Assembly (NCBI GenBank): GCA_015680685.1
Contig: MNCI01037900.1
Span: forward strand, 263,595-323,594
Reading direction: 5' to 3'
Source: Gnetum montanum
Taxonomy: Eukaryota; Streptophyta; Gnetopsida; Gnetales; Gnetaceae
Length of the DNA: 60,000 nt
Of this stretch, positions 57,040 to 60,000 are shown piece after piece; position 1 is the stretch's first letter, and each line of letters starts with the position of its first letter. The notes under the pieces are model-generated. The model made no database searches, had not been told where the DNA came from, and was given only the letters and a program-made list of their open reading frames with translations. The translations under genes were made by a program, and so were the position numbers.

Positions 57040-58300
57040 CTTGATATAGGAATGGTTGACTAATTTGGCCAATTCATTCCCATCCATGTCTACCACTCTG
57101 AAGGCTTCATTGTCATAGTCTTTGGTGACTAGAAAAAGAACCTTCCAATTGGTTGAGAATCTATCTACATGTTTATGAATAGCCTTAAGGACAAGTCTTC
57201 TTCCTTGATCTTTTGCTTGTTCAAGTCATGTTGATGTTGATTTTTCTACCTCTCTTAGTATCATTTGATGTGAGTATGCATTTATCTTTGTTGCTCTTCC
57301 ACCACATCTAGATCAATGGTACAAAGCTTCTCATTCTACTCATCATTGATTAAGTCAGATAGAGACACCCTAAGCAATGGAACCTATAATTCAAGAGGAA
57401 AAACATCTTTAGATTCATAAACCAAGCTATATGAGATGACATTGGTTGTAGCCTAAATGGTAGTTTGAAAGGCCCAAAGTGCATGGACAAGCTACTCATG
57501 CCACTTACACCTCCTATTGTTTAGCATCTTTTTAAGCAAGTTTATGATGGCCTTGTTACTATCTTCAACTTTTCAATTGGCTTGAGGGTTGTATGGTGAT
57601 GAGAAGGAAAGTTTAATACCTAGGTATTGATAAAAGGAGTGTGTTTATTGGCTACTAAACTATGTTCCATTATCTATTACTATGGTCAAAGGTATGCCAA
57701 AATGTGCTACTATGTTATCCATTATAAATCTACAAACTTATTGGGACATTATTTTCCTTAGGGGAATAGCTTCGACCCATTTGTGAAATATTTGGTTTTA
57801 GTGAAAATAAATCTATTCCCCATAGAAGACTTAGGCATTTTAGGTCCAATAATGTTAAGTCTCCACCATTGAAATGGCCAAGTTATCTAAGTAGTATGTA
57901 ACTTAGTTGGTGACACATGTATCAAGTTACTATGCCATTGACAAGTATCATAGGTTTTAACCTTCTACTGGTAGTCACTTTCCATATAGGGTCAATAATA
58001 ACCTAATCATCTAATCTTCATGACCACAACTCTAGGTCCTATATGTCCTCCACATACACCTTCATGGACTTCTCAGGGACTATGTGGGCTTCGATTTTGC
58101 CCAAGCACAATAAAAATATGTTGTCATAAGACCATTTACATAGTGTGTTTTTGCCTATGATGACATACTATTTTGATCTTTTAAATACAACGTCTTTTTT
58201 ACAAGTAGTTAGGTTCTATGGAGATTCACCATGCATTAGGTAAAACTTGATATTGTCATATCATTCCTTTTTAGGAGCATGATTAATAGTGGCTGTAGAG
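57040..58300 (-). pseudogene. Element T: integrase (Tat-type Ty3/gypsy), decayed
   Basis: On the minus strand the core shows NRFIFTKTKYFT after a WRLNIIGP segment (about 57770-57870, family WGxDIxGP with D changed to N). The C-terminal end at 57042-57205 is well kept: DQGRRLVLKAIHKHVDRFST, NWKVLFLVTKDYDNEAFRVV, then DGNELAKLVN and KPYYI at the stop. This ending is typical of Tat-group integrases. Frameshifts and stops are frequent in the middle. Confidence 0.7.
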
Positions 58301-58461
58301 ATGCCTTTAGTATTCTACATGATGGGAATAGCATAGTTCATAGTTGAGACAGGTAACTTGCTAAACACATCAAGCATCACACTTAGGGTCATGGTTGCAA
58401 TGGCATCAGCTAAGGTATTCTCAATTCATCGTATATGTTGGATACCAACATGTGTAAATTG

Positions 58462-58821
58462 CTACATTAGTTTCTTAACTAGGTCATAGTAAGGTTTTAA
58501 ATATTTGGCTTTACATGCATAAACATCAATTACTTGGTTAATCAAAAGTTTTGAATCATCTTTAATCATCAGGCATTTAATTCCTTGGTCATAAGTTATC
58601 ATCATTCCTTTGATTAATTCTTCATACTTCACAATGTTATTAGTGCATGGAAATTGAAAATAGTAAGTGAAGGGTTTGATTACACTAGAAAGTGATGTTA
58701 TGATGGTAACAACACTAGTCCCATGGGCATTTGAAGCTCTATCAAAGTACATGATAGCCTCATAGCCCTCAGGTATTCTTTTTGATAATGTTAGCGTGCT
58801 CATTATGGAATTCAAGGTCAA
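58462..58821 (-). pseudogene. Element T: second, archaeal-type RNase H domain (aRNH)
   Basis: An open frame of 119 residues. EAIMYFDRASNAHGTSVVTI is the start of an RVT_3/RNase H-like fold (family: FDGASN..G.G.G), followed by ITYDQGIKCLMIKDDSKLLINQVIDVY (family: A...GI..L.I.GDS.LVI.QV.G.Y). Tat-lineage elements are known to carry this extra RNase H between the normal RNase H and integrase, which is its position here. The catalytic Asp of YFD is kept, the Glu site reads YEEL, and the GDS motif reads DDS. It is the longest open part of element T. Confidence 0.75.
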
Positions 58822-58849
58822 TGGCTACATGGTCTTTCATTGGAGAGGT

Positions 58850-59330
58850 TGTGAGTTGTGCTACTATAGATTGACCTTTCATTGAGGCTTGGGAGATGTA
58901 ATATACGTCAAACTCAGCTATTATGGGTTTCCAACAGGCTATCTAGCTACTTTCATAGATATTGATCATTATGGATCTAAGCACATTGTCTTTTAATATG
59001 ACATTGACATGGCTCCTAAAGAGGTAGTGTCTCCACTTCTTCAATGAGAAGACTAGGACTAGATAATACTTCTCGACTTCAGTGTATTAGGTCTCATAGG
59101 TGATTAATGCATGGCTTAGGTAGCACATTGGCAGCTCTACTTCATCACCTCATTTCTAATAGAGTAGAGAGGCTATGGACATGTTAGAGATAGCAAGGTA
59201 GATGTAAAAAGGTTTATCCTTTTGTGGTGAATAAACTATGAGTAGTTGTTCCAACTCTTACTTAAGGTTTTCAAAGGCTTCTTGGCATTAAGTCATCCAC
59301 TCATAGTACACTCCTTTCTTAAGAAAGTGT
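58850..59330 (-). pseudogene. Element T: RNase H domain
   Basis: The minus strand reads PFYIYLAISNMSIASLLYW (near 59165-59215), LSHALITYETYTEVEKYYLVLVFSLKKWRHYL (near 59010-59120), the normal Ty3/gypsy RNase H located between RT and aRNH. A frame break and several substitutions make it inactive. Confidence 0.6.
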
Positions 59331-59399
59331 TTCATGGATTGTAATTTATTCGTAAGCCTAGTAATGAACCTACGAATGAACTATAATCTACCTTGTAAT

Positions 59400-60000
59400 C
59401 CCTAGAGCTCCTTAAGGTTAGTTAGCGTTACCAAGTTGGTTATGGCCTTAACATTATAAGGATCGATACATATCCTTGCTTTGGAAACTACAAAGCTAAG
59501 AATCTTACCAGTTTTAACATCAAAGACAGACTTCTTAGGATTAATCTTTAGTTCATATTTGAGACATTGTTTTCACACAAGGTCAAGGTCATGCACATGG
59601 TCATTAGTCATTTTAGATTTGACAGCTATGTCATCTACATAGTCATTGAGTAATCCTATCATGTAATCACTAAAGATATATGTCATGACACATTGATATA
59701 TTGCAACTACATTCTTTAGACCAAAAGACATCATGGTATAATAAACAATTCCCCAAGAGGTCATGAAGGTCCTACAAAGTTGATGCTCTAGGTTAATCCT
59801 AATTTTGTTGTATCCCAAGAACCCATCCATGAAGGATAACAAGGCATGTCTAGTCATAGTATCAATAAGTTGTTTAATACTAAGCAAAAAAACCATCTTT
59901 AATAATTACCTTATTCAAGTCTCAAAAATAAATATAAATATATATACTCCCATTTTTCTTAGGAACTACCATTATGTTGGATACCCAATCAATGTAATAA
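59400..60000 (-). pseudogene. Element T: reverse transcriptase (Tat-type), runs off the window
   Basis: The frame enters from the right edge with DWVSNIMVVPKKNG (59935-59980). Then 59573-59896 is open for 107 residues: ALLSFMDGFLGYNKIRINLE, FMTSWGIVYYTMMSFGLKN and the intact catalytic box YVDDI (about 59630-59645). The YVDDIVVKS-like context is typical of Tat-group RTs and differs from FMDEFS in element D and YLADI in element G. There is a frame break near 59890-59930. The rest of RT, protease and gag would lie beyond the window. Confidence 0.75.

Overview
The window reads as a land-plant nuclear genome segment, most likely from a large, repeat-rich seed-plant genome. It is AT-rich, contains assembly Ns, and is packed with nested, decayed retrotransposons. 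I found no host gene, tRNA or rRNA that I could support. The species cannot be named from the sequence.

Most of the window is one family of Ty3/gypsy elements that I assign to the Athila lineage. The reasons are a decayed tRNA-Asp-type primer-binding site (TGGC..CGTTGCC), a gag zinc knuckle of CX2CX3HX4C type, an RT with an FMD(D/E)FS motif, an Athila-like protease, and a long extra ORF downstream of pol. Its LTRs begin TGATGAG and end CTCATCA. Copies are: R1 (1-1762, minus), an LTR fragment R2 (2222-2490, minus), A (about 9390-16767, plus), B (about 17905-21584, plus, ORF2 module only), C (21585-29728, plus), D (35915-45006, plus, the only copy with RT-RNase H-integrase) and F (47322-53874, minus, the youngest, with a 5-bp target-site duplication GTAGG).

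Across copies the layout is: LTR, PBS, gag, PR, (RT-RH-INT only in D), first polypurine motif CATGGGGGAGA, T-rich spacer with a conserved GGCTGGAGCCTGCTTTG-like block, internal TATA promoter with inverted repeats, intron of about 300 nt, ORF2 (transposon-protein-like domain plus long coiled coil), second polypurine motif, LTR. A, C and F lack pol through different deletions. F has also lost nearly all of ORF2. Upstream of each LTR TATA box lies a palindrome cluster whose sequence differs from copy to copy.

Other elements are: a Ty1/copia remnant (about 2505-3900, minus); an L1-type LINE (about 30450-35890, minus) abutting the start of the surviving part of D; a second Ty3/gypsy pol (G, minus) split by the insertion of F (INT at 45886-47316, RT/RNase H at 53880-54770); and a Tat-type Ty3/gypsy pol running off the right edge (57040-60000, minus) with a second, archaeal-type RNase H.

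The old copies are full of in-frame TAG and TAA where sister copies have CAG or CAA. This is the signature of cytosine deamination in methylated DNA. A 461-N gap lies at 53124-53584, inside F, and appears too short for what must be there.
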